Notes: generated by a model from the letters alone, not told the origin. Positions 10,660 through 22,514 are shown, numbered from the stretch's first letter. The stretch: DNA of 64,000 nt from Acanthosepion lycidas (GCA_963932145.1 OZ010599.1:45413565-45477564); one strand, 5' to 3'. Numbers and translations are program-made.

Positions 10660-12205
10660 GAGAGTATGCACACTTTTTACTGAATGTTCTGGAATTGCAA
10701 CCATCTAGCAAAATTCACATTTTTCAACAGATAACTCTTAATATGTTATGTTTGTTTGATGAGAATAAGTAAAAGGATAAAATATTGAAATCTGATCTTG
10801 ACAAAAAATTTTAAGAGGCAGATGAGCAAATGATGAAAGGTATAGAAAAAGACCTGGATGATCTTAGAATGGTGAATCATTGTAAGGTTACTGAATTAGT
10901 ATTTACTTGACTACAGTTGGTTAAGCAAATTCTTTATTGCAACAAAGTTTTGAAATCATATGCATAGGAAATTCAGTGGTTTACTGTATTTTTGTGCAGT
11001 TCTTTAAACCAATTCCTTCTCAATATATACACATCTCTTATGCCCCAATATCAATGTGCAGCTACTTTTCTTCAAGTTTCTTTCCCCATCTTATTTTTCT
11101 TTCTTCTCTGCCCTTCCCCAACAATGGCTGTTATTACGGATTTCATTGATTTCCTGTCTTCTGATGAAAGTCCTAAATTTTCTTTCAGCCAATTTTCCAC
11201 CCTTCTTTCCTTCTATTCTGCCCTTTTCTTCTTCCCCTTCTATCTATCCCCACCGCCATCAGCCATTATTTAATATTGTTTTCCATTTTCTTTCATGGCC
11301 AATTCAAGAAACAAACCTTGTGAATAAGTGCTGAAAATTTTTAGCACACAATTTCATAAGAGTTGGGAAGAGGAAAAATAAAAATTTACAGTAAAAAAGA
11401 TGAAAAACTATGTTTATGGTAAGGAGCTGGTAAGCCAGATATGTGTGTTTAGTATCATATGTATAAGAATATATGCATATATAAGTGAATGTGAAAATTG
11501 GTATGTATATGTAGATTACTGTGTATATATACATTTATGTACTTTTAACAACTTTGATAAAGGCAGGATTCTATAATGGGCTGCTTGCTACATGGAGAAT
11601 GTAATCCTTCTCCCATGAAAAGGTACTAAAAAGATTCTCACCTGTGCAGAATGTGTGCATGTATGCCTTTCAAAGGCTGTCTTAATTACTCACACATGTT
11701 GCCATAATGACAACACAATCACTATGATTTCCAGCTTAATTTCATTTGCAATCTATGCAATTAAGTGTGCAGGTCAGCAAGTGGACTTATCGAACATTGT
11801 CAGTCACAGCACCATGAGAACAATGTAGCTGTGTTCATAGTTGATATAATTGAAATTGTCCACATGTAAAAAATGCTAAAAATAATGGAAGCGTTATTAA
11901 TAAAAAATGAAAAAGTGAACACTCAATAATATCAACTATGAACAGAGCCACAATATGATAACCATGTTTGGAAAATAAAACATTCCTATAACTCAAGATA
12001 TATACATAAAACAATCTATACATTCAGTTAAAAGTAAAAATAACATATCATCCTTGATAATGGTGAAAAACATAGCTGAAAGCACTTGGACATACAAAGC
12101 ATTTACACATTTTTTACATAATTTACATCCAGAAAAGTGAAAATTATAAGAACACAAGAAAAAGTAAATAAAAACTTAACTGCAGTACCTTGTTAGTTAT
12201 TTTCA
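10660..12205. other. Mostly unassigned; pyrimidine-rich 11040-11270
   Basis: No exon or repeat family recognised. The segment 11040-11270 is C/T-rich and opens three overlapping frames of 70 to 93 codons, best explained by composition. Confidence 0.45.
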
Positions 12206-12213
12206 ATGAAACT

Positions 12214-12257
<44 letters not shown>

Positions 12258-12295
12258 TGTGTCTGTGTGTGTGTATGTATGTGTGTGTATGTAAA
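12214..12295. repeat. (TA)n(TG)n microsatellite
   Basis: TA array passing into interrupted TG/TATG units. Confidence 0.95.
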
Positions 12296-12534
12296 AATTT
12301 GGATATAAGAAAAATATGTCTTTAAGGACAATATAAATAAAAGAAAAGACAAGAGGAAAATCTTTTTATGCTATTTTTTCCTTTACAAACTTTATCATTT
12401 GCCTAGAAAAAGCTCCTGAAAGAATGAAACATGCTGACATAAAAAGTTTTCCTCTCCATTTTCTTATATATGGAGACAAAGTCCGACAATTATTTTAAGA
12501 CATTTTTATGTTTATACATACTTTTTATAGATAC

Positions 12535-12722
12535 ATTTTAGTAAATGCTCTGTTTATAATAAACAGTATTAAACAACATTTACCGGCCTGAATATCCGAG
12601 AAATTTTCATAGAAAATTTTCATAGAAAATATTCATCCTCCAACAGGAATTGAACCTGTATCCTATATGGAACCATCATATAGCCTGACGTGCCTTAACT
12701 AATTGGGCTACAGAGGATCATT
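12535..12722 (-). mobile_element. tRNA-derived SINE (family E) with a recognisable tRNA head
   Basis: On the minus strand the head (12722 down to about 12637) reads CCTCTGTAGCCCAATTAGTT, then AAGGCACG, a 7 nt loop region, and ACAGGTTCAATTCCTGT, an intact T-arm with B-box. The acceptor ends CCTCTG and TTGGAGG pair, mostly with G-U wobbles. The tail contains TCTATGAAAATTTTC repeats and GGTAAATGTTGTTTAATAC. Further copies lie at 62530-62718 and, partially, at 62885-62975. The shared tail shows a SINE rather than a tRNA gene. Confidence 0.7.
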
Positions 12723-12935
12723 CGGTTAGTAAGGTCGATTGTAGTTTAAAGACAGTAAAATCATATGCTATAAAAAGAAGGCTCAGTTATATGCTTATCA
12801 GAAGATATGAAGCTGAAAGTTTCTTTTCTAGATTATCATTAATAATTTGACACAGAATTGACACTAGTACGGCACAATAATAGGATTATAAAGAGAATGA
12901 GGGTAAGGGTGTGCAAATCACAGTCTATATGTAAA

Positions 12936-13238
12936 CAGTTATGTGCCATGCATGATACACGCGTAGGCGAACATGTATTGTTCGATATATGACTGACGAG
13001 GCAGATTTTTTTCCCGCAATAGGCTGCCATCTCTTTGTGCAGTAGACAAGTTGCCATCCAAGGCTATAGAACCTGGTCTGTCCTGCTATTTGCTCATAGC
13101 TGGTGGGAGAAGAAGAGGATTCATACCTTTCCCAAGGGTATTAACATGTAAGTGAATGTAATGGATTCAAATGGAATTTGAACTCAGCCCTCCGATTCCT
13201 CAATGCAAGCTGCTGCCCATTACTCCACTGTACTTCTC
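12936..13238 (-). mobile_element. tRNA-derived SINE (family A), full length
   Basis: Complete minus-strand copy. The tail CAGTTATGTGCCATGCATG begins the plus-strand view, followed by CTGACGAGGCAGATTT, the CCAAGGCTATAGAACC block, the CCCAAGGGTATTAACATG body and finally the complement of the tRNA-like head near 13225-13238. It is diverged by scattered substitutions from the copy at 10376. Confidence 0.9.
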
Positions 13239-13244
13239 AGCTAC

Positions 13245-14050
13245 TAGAAAGTAGTAAACATATTCCTCATGTCTCACTGTTTATAACTGAGATACCACAG
13301 TCCTATTTTTCCACAGTTCAATCTCTTCTTGGATCAGTTTTTATGCACTTTACACCACCATAAACATCATTTCTAAAAAATAAAAAATGAAATAAGAAAT
13401 AATAAGAATGTTAGTAAATCTCTTCTTTTTATTTAAGACTTAATTTTTGAAATGGCATTGAATTTAGAAATGAACAATGATATATACATTAATCTGCTTG
13501 TTATATTTGCATTGCAGGTTTTGTTGAATATTTCTCATTAAATATCGTCAAAACTTTCTCATCTTTTTCTTGTTTGTTTTGACAGTATAGTTTGGTCTCT
13601 ATAGTCAGTTATTTCACTGCTAAAATAATTCTCCCAAAGCTTGTTTTTTGCCACCAGATTTCTTTACCACCATTAACACCTCTACATTAAATAGTTGTTT
13701 TTTAAGATCAAAAACCATCAAAGTAAATGTTATTCTTTATAATAGTGAAACACATTGATTAAGCTTCTGTTCTTAATTTCACTGGCAAGGTTTTCATATA
13801 AGTTATTGTAAGAAAATGAAATACTTTAGGATAAAGATCAGAAGACATTATTTTGTGAAATAAAAATACTAGAACGTGATAATATATTGAACTATGGTTT
13901 TACTTGAGTTGTTTTTTTTTATCGCTAATGCTTTAAACATTAGCAACTTTCTTTGATTAGTCATGTAATTTAAGGCAATTTCTTTCTTTGTCTTGAGAGG
14001 GAGAACAGTCATTGTCATTTTATTGGTAATATCAGTAACATAGTAGTACA
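13245..14050. other. No recognised feature
   Basis: AT-rich sequence. A block at 13240-13350 resembles the flank left of the SINE at 10376 (CATGAGGAATATTT, ATCTCAGTTATAAACAGT, CCAAGAAGAG in inverse). This suggests the two SINE copies sit inside a larger duplicated segment. Confidence 0.5.
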
Positions 14051-14055
14051 TGTAT

Positions 14056-14310
14056 AGAGGGTGTGTAGGCAGTGTAATGGATAGAAACTCAGAATGAGAA
14101 ATCAGCAAGATGAGTTCAAATTCCATCCATGTTTTGTTACATTCACTTTTACACAAATACTCCTGGGATAGGTATGAATCAATCTCTTATACCCCAGCTA
14201 TAGTAGAACAGACTGGACTCTTCATCCTTGGTTGTCAACTAGCCTAGGAGAAAGACAATTCTAAATTCAAAATGTATGTAGCTCTGGTGAAGCACATACT
14301 ATGGGGCTAA
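14056..14310 (+). mobile_element. tRNA-derived SINE (family B)
   Basis: The head GTGTAATGGATAGAAACTC and B-box GAGTTCAAATTCC precede the shared body (CTCCTGGGATAGGTATGAAT, ACCCCAGCTATAG). The distal part is unlike family A: GACAATTCTAAATTCAAAAT and a CATGGGGCTAA-like block. The same distal part is seen at 22515 and, inverted, at 41475. Confidence 0.75.
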
Positions 14311-14654
14311 TGAAATGATCATGGAGTTCTCAATAACCCAACTTCTGATTCTTTGGGTATATCCTAAAACTTAGGAATTTACCATATTCTCTAGAATCAA
14401 CGATGCATCTCAGTTATGCTTTGTAAAATTTTGAAAAATGCACAATCAATAAACATAAAATTAGATAAAATAGAATATTAACTGTTAGCTTGTAGGACAA
14501 AGTCAACTTTCATGGCCTTAAATACTCTAAATATAATAGACTGTTATTAATATTATTTGAAGTTAGATTAAAAATTGTCAATTATAATTATTTTTTCTCG
14601 AATTTCTTCCATTTTAATTCTGTTGCTGTTTATTGCAAATTAAAATGAGCTATA

Positions 14655-14957
14655 GGAGTCACGGTGGACTAATGGATAGCAGCTCGGATTGAGGAATCAG
14701 AGAGCCAAGTTCAAATTCCAGTCGAATCCATTATATTCATTTATGTGCTAATACCCTTGGGAAAGGTATGAATCCTCTTCTTCTCTCCCCAGCTATGGAC
14801 AAATAGCAGGACAGATTGGGTTCTATAGCCTTGGATGGCAACTAGTCTACCACAGAAAGAAATGGCAACCTAATGTGGAAAAAATCTGCCTCGTCAGTCA
14901 TGTATTGAAAGATACATGATTGCCTAAGTGTGTATCACACATGGCATACTGACTGAT
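14655..14957 (+). mobile_element. tRNA-derived SINE (family A), full length
   Basis: GGAGTCACGGTGGACTAATG starts the head and GGCATACTGACTGATAA ends the tail. All body blocks of family A are present, and the B-box reads AAGTTCAAATTCC. Confidence 0.9.
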
Positions 14958-15407
14958 AATGAGCTTTCCTCTTTCGTACTTCGTTTTCATGAAATTAAAT
15001 GCAGTACAAGATTGGCAGCTAGTTTTCATCCTTTTACTGTTGAAATTGCTAGATGTATAATAGCTGTAAGTTCTCTGCTAACAGTTTCTTTACTCACATT
15101 TCTTGCACTTGTGGAACTCTCTTCTTGTTTTCCTGTCAATTATGATGTCCAAAATTTCAAAAGCAATGTCACTTATCATCTTCTGTCTCTTTGAATCCTG
15201 TTCTCTTATTGTCATCTCTCTTCAATAAGGTTTACATAATCAGTAACCTCTTGCATCTTAGTAACATTTTTTCCTTGCTCCTGAAATAATAAAAAATCAC
15301 GAATGATCTTTACTAGCTATTATGTAGTCATATTCAAAATTTAATTATTAAAATAGCTAATATGTAAAGATTTCAGAGGCATGTTAAAACACAATCCCCC
15401 AAAAAAT

Positions 15408-15418
15408 CAACACACACG

Positions 15419-15450
<32 letters not shown>

Positions 15451-15480
15451 ATTATTTATTTTTAAAGAAAAAAAAAAAAA
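15408..15480. repeat. (CA)n(TA)n then A-rich tract
   Basis: CA and TA dinucleotide run followed by a 13 bp A tract. Confidence 0.9.
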
Positions 15481-15608
15481 ATTTATAACATAAATATGTT
15501 ATAAAATCACTACAAAAATAGCCATTTTGTTTCAACACCCTCGGTGTCTTATCAGAATAGTAATTGTTGGTTATTGGAATTCATTCCATATACACCAATC
15601 ATATACTT

Positions 15609-15609
<1 letters not shown>

Positions 15610-15646
<37 letters not shown>
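15610..15646. repeat. (TA)n microsatellite
   Basis: Pure TA run of about 18 units. Confidence 0.95.
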
Positions 15647-15648
<2 letters not shown>

Positions 15649-16229
15649 TTTTGAAAATGATAGAATGCATTCTTTTAGAGGGACCTTTTTCTTCCAACAC
15701 ATCTTCAGAAAGATTTGCTAGAGTGACAATAATCAAAACATCAAAACTTGTAAAGGTAGACACAGGGTGGGGTGTAATTAAGGAACCATGACTAACATAA
15801 ATTTATTACTAAAAAACAAAAAACAAAAATCACTGTAACATGCTCCAAGAAAAGGCACCAAAAATAAAATCTAAAATAAGATTTAAAATTTGCTAATGTA
15901 GTAGAAAAAAGATCAAGAGGTATGAAAAGAGAAATTTCACTGTTGGTTTGTGTAAATTCAAAATCATTCAAATTGTGTCTCCTGAAAATAAATAGATACA
16001 AGACTTTGCAACAGCTTCTAGTCAGTCAACAAATGCCAATTTTTTTATACTAATTATTATCAAGTCACTAGAAACTCACATGTAATCCATGCAGCTTACT
16101 GATTTATCAAAGAATGACATTATAAGGCAGTGTAATAGAAAGCAGTTGAAATTTTGCAAGTACTTCTCAAACATTAATAATAATTAAAAATCTATTCATC
16201 AGTTTTTCTTTGTAGATATATAATTGCCG

Positions 16230-16716
16230 CCTACTCATTTCCAAGTACACCCATCTGCTAGGGCATCTAGCCAATCTCTGCTGAATATGTCTACTCATGT
16301 ACATTTGTGTTTGTTTAGCACCCACAGACCCCACCTGTAGTTTACAGCTATGCTGAGCAGCTATGCTGAGCAGACCTTAGTTACAGTTTCTGGGAGTAAG
16401 TGCATAATCTGGCATGATCCCCAGTTTGATGAAGCCAAGTGCATGCAAAACCCCAGTTACAATGAATCATGACCTTGTGCTAGTCCAACCATTGATCGAA
16501 TTCTGAAAGGTTTCATCTACTCAATTTCACTCACAAGCCTTGAGCCAACCAATGGTATAGTTTTCAGGGACTTTTCTAAAGTTGCTTCATCCCAGGCTTA
16601 TAACATCAAGAATTCATATGCCTGAAAATCAACCATGGTGAGATTCAAACCCAGGTCTTATGCTCAGAAAGATAATGTTCTAAGCACTCAGCCAAATACC
16701 CATGAGTCCAAAGTTA
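16230..16716 (-). mobile_element. tRNA-derived SINE (family D), about 485 bp
   Basis: On the minus strand the head begins near 16716 with GGTATTTGGCTGAGTGCTTA (A-box TGGCTGAGTG). GGGTTTGAATCTCACC is the B-box. The long body includes ACCATTGGTTGGCTCAAGGC, GAATTCGATCAATGGTTGG and CAGATTATGCACTTACTCCC. A partial copy lies at 44395-44495 on the plus strand. A 14 bp tandem duplication (AGCTATGCTGAGC twice) sits at 16347-16376. The length and tRNA head resemble the long octopus and squid SINEs in the literature, but I cannot confirm which one. Confidence 0.7.
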
Positions 16717-17079
16717 ATAACTGGCAATTGTTACATACATTGATGTATATTGGATTTATCTTTCAAAGATACAGTCTTTGTGCAGCTGTTCACTTCTAAA
16801 GGACAGACACATACTTGTAAAACTAATATATCATTTTTTTTCTCTTAGTAGACAAAAGGTTTATATATATTCAAATCCAATTAGTATCAACTCCAATGAT
16901 CAGGTGTAACCTGATTGGGTGAATGATTCATGCAAGGACTAAAGGAATATACATGACAATTCAAAAGACACTCTGCATGTTATAACTTAAAGGTTGGCTT
17001 ACCAGTACTAGACTAACATCCATTTTTGACACACTAATCTTCTGATGACCCCAGATTTTAAGATAAATTATATATATAA

Positions 17080-17240
17080 TAATAGAACCTTTTTTGTGGA
17101 ATCGACTCCCAAGAGGGTACTTCCCCAATCACAACAATCTTAACATGTTCAAGTCAAGAGTTAATCATTATCTTCCCCTCATATCCCAATAAACTGTGAC
17201 TTTTTTCTGTAACCTTCTTGTATAGGGTGAATGTCATTAT
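17080..17240 (+). mobile_element. LINE C-terminal fragment
   Basis: The plus frame reads PFLWNRLPRGYFPNHNNLN then MFKSRVNHYLP. This is the WN-x-LP then FK-x-x(V/L)-x-x-(Y/F)L signature at the end of CR1/L2/jockey-type reverse transcriptase proteins, followed by a stop and an AT-rich tail. Only the last 50 or so codons remain, a typical severe 5' truncation. Confidence 0.65.
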
Positions 17241-17249
17241 AAAAAAAAT

Positions 17250-17980
17250 AAAATAAATGATTAAATTATTACAACTCAAGATAATTATAATCACGTGTTA
17301 TATTTACATTGTTAGTGTTTTTCTAAATGTTCCATGACATTTTATCAGTGTGTAGCTATATGTAAGTACATTTTATGGAACGTGAAATATGTTTCTGCAA
17401 AGACGTTTTTTTCTTTTTTTTCTGAAGATTGTATAGTGATAAAGTTTTATAAAAATTGTCTTTTCAAGTCTAGCTTTTACTTGAACTTAGACATTGACTT
17501 CTGGTAATTGAAGTAAGCTTTCCATCAATGTCTCTATTAAGGCTTTATGTATATGCCTACGTGTAGACATATAAATATAAGGTGGGAAATAGATAAGCAT
17601 CTACTACTGACAGGAATGTCAATTGTAAGTTCTGTTAAAGAAGTGTGATTAGTTGAGGGTGATTCACATGACCACACCAGGATAAATAATGTTGTTATAC
17701 TATCTCAAACACTAATTGCATAAATGCTTTAACTTAGCATAAAAAAAATTCTATATATGTTGGCTTCTGAGGTCATTTTTTTCTTGTATTAACTCTTTGA
17801 AATATTAAGAACAGTCGTATACAATTGTTGCTGAATTTTCTAACAGATTATTCAATAGAATTTTAGACTGTATTACAGTAGACAGCTGTAATTGACTAAA
17901 GTTAAAAAGTAAATGTTTTTATCAACTTTTAGATACTCCTTTAAATCATATTGACTCTACTTGCTAATATCACCTTACTG
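17250..17980. other. No recognised feature
   Basis: AT-rich single-copy-looking sequence. Confidence 0.4.
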
Positions 17981-17982
17981 CC

Positions 17983-18270
17983 CAGTCAGTCAGTTATGTG
18001 CCATGCATGATACACCAGTAGGCGATCATGTATCTTTTGATAAATGATTGACAAGGCAGATTTTTTTCCGCAGTAGGTTACCATTTCTTTCTGTGGTAGA
18101 TCAATTGCCATCCAAGGCTATAGAACCTGATCTGTCCTGCTATTTACTCATAGCTAGTGGGAGAAGAAGGATTCATACTTTTCCCAAGGGTTTTAGTATG
18201 TAAGTGAATGTAATGGATTTGATTGGAATTCGAACTCAGCTCTCCGATTCCTCAATCCTTACTGCTCCCA
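17983..18270 (-). mobile_element. tRNA-derived SINE (family A), head-truncated
   Basis: Tail CAGTCAGTTATGTGCCATGC, all body blocks and CTCCGATTCCTCAATCC of the head are visible on the complementary strand. The outermost part of the head is missing or diverged. Confidence 0.85.
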
Positions 18271-18739
18271 GATTCATTAATGGTATACATCTACTTATGT
18301 ATGTATGCATGATAATGTGCTTTACAGTCAACATGCTAACACTTCTCTAAGACATATATTACTGTTACAAATTACCTTATCATCCCAGCTGTATTATTTA
18401 TTTTATAATGAAGGAAAAACTATTTCATTTAATGAGAAGAGATAATGACCACATCTAAAGTTTTAACTGGTTTGGATAATAGTCTTTACCTGACAATAAC
18501 TTTATATTACTTATTTCAGAGTCAGACTTTAATAGTTTTTCTTTTGCCATTATAGCCCTTGTATTACAGGAAGTTCTAGGGAGATTCTCCATTTGTGTTT
18601 TCAATTGAGTACTACCTCTACGTGCCATGTTTCTTCAGGACATGGATGATCATGGCAACTTCCTATTGTTCTGAGTAATATTTGTCTTTTTACTATCGCT
18701 CCCTGTTCTGCCATCATCATAAGTTTGTTAGGTACCATA

Positions 18740-19260
18740 ATTTCTTGAAGATAATATGCACCCATAAATAAAACGCACCCCAACAAATGATCAAAAAATT
18801 AAGGAACAATCTTATACGTATGTATAATATGCATTTATAAATTTTGCCAAAAAAAAAAAAACATAATTACGAAGACATTTTGTCAACCTTGACATTAAGA
18901 GTAAAATCAAAACTAAGTGGCTGAAATAATGTTGAAAATTACCAGTGGTTATCCTGATAAATATAACATTTTATTTTACCACCAAAATGTCGTCAAAATG
19001 CACAAGTTATAGTGCAAATGTTAAACAAAAAGTAATAGAATTAGTAGAAAGAACAGGAAGTAGATCTGCAGCTAGAGAATATGAGTTGAATGAGGCTAAC
19101 ATACATTTATGGAGAAAGAATAAGGATGAACTAAAAAAGTGTATATCAATTATAAAATAACAAATACCTGTTTATTATTATAGATCAATGACGAAAGAAT
19201 ATTTTTGTTTAAATCTATTTATAATATGCACACCTACTATCACCTACAGTAAAAATGCAT
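18740..19260 (+). mobile_element. Pogo/Tigger-like transposon remnant
   Basis: This remnant surrounds the HTH open frame at 18987-19160. Left of the frame lie AAGATAATATGCACCC and AAACGCACCCC; right of it TATAATATGCACACC occurs near 19213. This ATAATATGCA-rich terminal sequence is typical of some pogo-like elements. The ends are not well-defined inverted repeats, and the DDE domain is absent, so this is a deletion derivative. Confidence 0.45.
18987..19160 (+). pseudogene. Psq/CENP-B-type N-terminal HTH of a pogo-like transposase
   Basis: A 57-codon frame from ATG encodes MSSKCTSYSANVKQKVIELV, then ERTGSRSAAREYELNEANIH and LWRKNKDELKK. This is the classic N-terminal helix-turn-helix of pogo/Tigger and jerky-like transposases: a basic SY-x-x-(D/N)-x-K start, R-x-AAREY as helix 2 and LWRKNKDEL as the recognition helix end. 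A stop follows soon after and no second HTH or DDE region is seen. DNA binding to its own terminal repeats was the original role. An exapted small protein is possible but unlikely. Confidence 0.65.
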
Positions 19261-19284
19261 AGTATATTTGAGAAATTACAGTTG

Positions 19285-19530
19285 GTTATTCACTGATTCT
19301 TCATGTCCCTCTTGTCTTCAATATGTCCTGTGTGTGTCAAATTCTCCAATCACTCTTTCCTCATTATGTGTCCTAGAAATTTCAACTGTCCCTTTCCGAT
19401 TCTAAGTATAAGTATCTTTTTTTGTATCTGTTATTCTTAATACTACTTCCTCCTTATTCATATGTTCAGTTCACCTTTCTATAGAACCATATTACCTAAC
19501 TACACTGGTTATTCTATTATCATAAAGCTT
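19285..19530 (-). mobile_element. LINE 3' fragment
   Basis: The minus frames read KGTVEISRTHNEERVIGEFD with a second frame giving GYIEGKRD. This corresponds to the KGQLKFLGHIMRKE-x-LENLTLTGYIEGKR block found in clearer form at 34500, 43598 and 51145. Several frame shifts are present. Confidence 0.5.
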
Positions 19531-19534
19531 ATAA

Positions 19535-20340
19535 ATATGACAAAGCTCAGATTAATCCAAAAATGAAACATATTTTAGCATTCTGTTAAAGAGATGTGAT
19601 TATTTTAAATGTAATTTACAGAAAATCTCATTAATGTTGTATTTTAAACATGAAATCAGATGAAAACTTGGGAAGTTTCTAAACATGACCACGATCAGTT
19701 CAAATTAAAATTAGAGTTAAATCAAAAACAAAAAGAGTGTAATTTATTTAATCCACTTCCAGCTTGCTAGGTCTGTTAAAGCTTCACTGGAGACCCTCCA
19801 CTATACATTTCAGGAATTAATTCAGATTAGTATCACCTTCCTGGTTTGAATTCAGGTTATTTTTATAGACAATACAACCCGATTGTTGTTGTAAAGGTCG
19901 ACAAGGAGGAAGTGCATATTATGAGGATAGATAGGATAAATAATGGTTGACCCAAGATGTGAAGAGGTTAGTGATTGGAGAAGCATCCTTTCAAGAGTCT
20001 GTTGCACATTGTAACAGTTATGGGAAAGAAGCTGAGTGGAACTTCCTCCTTACCAATGGAATCTGAAGAGAATGAGGATAAGTTGACTCCATGTACACGC
20101 TCTGCCTAGTTCTAGTGTAAAGTTCTGGACTGGCAAAACTAAGAAACATGGTTTTTTCCTGAATGTCTGCCATGAAAACATTTCATCTGTGGGAAAGAGG
20201 TTGTAGGGTGGAAAACAATTCATCACCCACAAAGCTGCTTAAAAGCTTTTGAACTCTGTCATGGCTGGAAAGTTAGGATTGTGTAGCTCCAGTCCCGATG
20301 TGACAGTAATATTCCATTTTTAGTCAGATTTGACTTTTGC
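19535..20340. other. Unassigned
   Basis: No feature recognised. A minus-strand frame of 60 codons at 20050-20232 has no family resemblance. Confidence 0.35.
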
Positions 20341-20344
20341 TCCT

Positions 20345-20535
20345 AAACTTTTTACTAAATAATAATAGAGAGCTTAGTCTACTCTGCTGTTTTTTTCCTA
20401 AATCTGGAAGAGGAAAGATGGATTCATGCCTTTTCCAAATGTATTAATGTGAATTGAACATGTCTGAGCTGTAATTTGAACTTAGCTAGCTGATTCTATT
20501 TTCTGTTAAGTTAGCCACACCTCCCAGCGGTTAGA
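20345..20535 (-). mobile_element. Diverged SINE body (family B type)
   Basis: The plus strand shows GGAAGAGGAAAGATGGATTC, then CATGCCTTTTCCAAATGTAT and AATTTGAACTTAGCTAGCTG. These are the inverse of the shared SINE body and B-box region, strongly diverged. Confidence 0.5.
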
Positions 20536-20659
20536 TATTTTATACAAGAAATATTCTTTTTAGAGATTCTTGAAAATTAAAATAGAATTTTTTTCATCAG
20601 TATTAGATGAAGTGTTCTACTCCTAAATACCAAATAGATACAATGGAGAATAAAAAAAA

Positions 20660-20772
20660 TGTGCTGAAAAGTTCTCAGCTTGATCCACTTGGCAGAATTT
20701 AAGCAACTGACCAAACATCAGATATTTTTATAAGATCTTGGTTGAGTCAAAAACATTTCCGCACCCACTTGT
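20660..20772. mobile_element. Short MITE with mariner-like ends
   Basis: It starts GTGCTGAAAAGTTCTCAGC and ends, in inverse, GGGTGCGGAAATGTTTTTGA, giving imperfect inverted termini about 110 bp apart. The same left end occurs at 60884. GTGCTGAAAAGTTCTCAGC resembles mariner terminal repeats. Confidence 0.45.
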
Positions 20773-20789
20773 AATTATAAGAATTAATT

Positions 20790-21770
20790 AATTTGTATTA
20801 TGAAGCACTTTTAGGATACAATGAGCCACTTTTTCCTGAAGATCTTATGAAAAGTGCCTGCATCAATCTTGAATATACTTTCTTTTTGTTCATAAAAATA
20901 TTATATCAATCCATTGTGATTATGACAGGAGTCAGACAGATGGATAGAGAGACAGGAAGCAGAGAGAATGCTTGCCTAATCACACTTTTTTTTCTTTTCT
21001 TTTGCCAGCAGTTTAGAGAATTTATTGTGAAATCAGTCATAATGTTGGCCTGAAGACATTCTGAGAACACACCATTCCATCAATCTCTTGATGTCAAAAT
21101 GACCATGCATTACTTCCAAATTATATATTTGTGCATGGTGTGCAAATGCAGAAAGAGAGAATGAGAGAGAAAGATAGATGTGGAAGAGAGAATAAAAGAG
21201 GAGGAAGAAAGAAAGAGGAATAGAAAGGTGGAAAGAATGAGAGGGGAGGGTATAGGCAGAGAAACCACATTTGCCTCTGCTGCCTCAAAGATATTTGTAC
21301 AAAGAATATTATTTGCTCACATTTTGTTCATTACAATCATTGATGGAAATTTGTGTGCACTGGACCAGACAAAACATTACAGGCACCATGCTCTTAAAAT
21401 GTTCGCACAAACACAAATTTAATTACACTTGTGTAAATGCATGTGTGTGTGTGTTGTGGATCTGAAATATTGTTGGTTTTATCAGCCCTTTCATATATAG
21501 CTTAGAAATTATTGGCTTATTTTTAATAAAATTTCACATGTTAACTTATCAGAGCATTTTATTAGAATATTGTATGAACATATTAAGTTCTTGAAATCAC
21601 ATTGGCTGTTTTTTGTATAGTTGCTAAACTTTTATCCAATTGAGAAAATGCTTTTCAGAACAAAATTAAAATAAACCAATTATGATCCAATAGACAATTT
21701 AATTAAAGTAACTCCTGTTTTGCATGTGTATATAAAAAGTTTTGGTTTGATTATCAGTGAAGAGGACTCC
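20790..21770. other. Unassigned; GA-rich 21140-21260
   Basis: Mostly AT-rich, with a purine-rich stretch. Short open frames of 64 to 86 codons show no family features. Confidence 0.35.
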
Positions 21771-21774
21771 AGAA

Positions 21775-22260
21775 TAGAAATATTTTCAATAGCACCTGTT
21801 GCAAAACTAAGAACCATTTGGAAAGACACTGAACATCTGGCTGAAATCAAAGCTCAGACTGTTGCATGCATTGCCTCTCTCAATCTTTTTGTATGCCTGC
21901 AAATTTTGGACATTAACAGAATTATAGTGAAGAATACAAGCATTAGAAATGAGATGCTACATGATCATCTTAGTCATCTATCATGTACACTGTATAACAC
22001 AGTGTGTGACATCATCGGATGAAAAACAGGCTCATTCAGAGTATCCACCATCAAGAAAAGAAAGTTGAAATGGTATGGATATGTCATAAGCACTAACAAG
22101 TTTTGTGCTGCCATCTTTTCCACTTTAGGTATACAAAGATGAGGCTGACAGGAGAAAAAGTGGGCTGCCAACATCACTAAGTAGACATTCACAGAGATAT
22201 TGATCAGCTGCACACCGACCCTACAGCCACAAAAAGAAGGACAACAACCACAACTACTAC
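21775..22260 (+). mobile_element. LINE 3' fragment (RT thumb and C-terminal region)
   Basis: The plus frames read APVAKLRTIWKDTEHLAEIK then AQTVACIASLNLFVCLQIL, matching the AKLRTIWKDKNI-x-L-x-x-K-L-x-L-x-x-(S/T)L-V-x-S-x-FLYACETW region. HHQEKKVEMVWICH follows in a shifted frame, corresponding to KKRKLKWYGHV, and the end holds a remnant of GRQ-x-KRWADNI-x-EWTG. The tail is CAA/CTA-rich. It is the same general LINE type as 35335-35700. Frame changes show it is dead. Confidence 0.7.
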
Positions 22261-22278
22261 TTTAAAGCATTTTTATGT

Positions 22279-22320
22279 TGGAAATCCTTGTCTATATTTG
22301 CAATATAGACAAGGATTCCA
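22279..22320. repeat. Hairpin-forming inverted repeat
   Basis: AATCCTTGTCTATATT and its exact complement are separated by TGC, with outer arms extending to about 19 bp. It lies just after the LINE tail. Confidence 0.8.
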
Positions 22321-22514
22321 GGATTTTCTTCAGAGTATTTTGCTGATGATTAAATAGAGACTCTCTTGAAGAAATTCAAACACCAGCCAACACAACTTTG
22401 AACTAAAATTGCCTTTATACTTTAATTTATTCAAACTATTATTTCCATCCTCGTTATTATAGAGTCCATTTTAGATACATGAAGATATGTGTTATATGTA
22501 CTTACATGAAAATA

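Noticed and set aside
10937-11334. Overlapping plus-strand frames of 70 to 93 codons
   Set aside because: Three frames are open over the same pyrimidine-rich stretch, which is a composition effect.
12637-12722. Possible functional tRNA gene on the minus strand
   Set aside because: The T-arm is good, but the acceptor pairs by wobbles, the anticodon arm is poor, and a tail shared with two other copies shows it is a SINE head.
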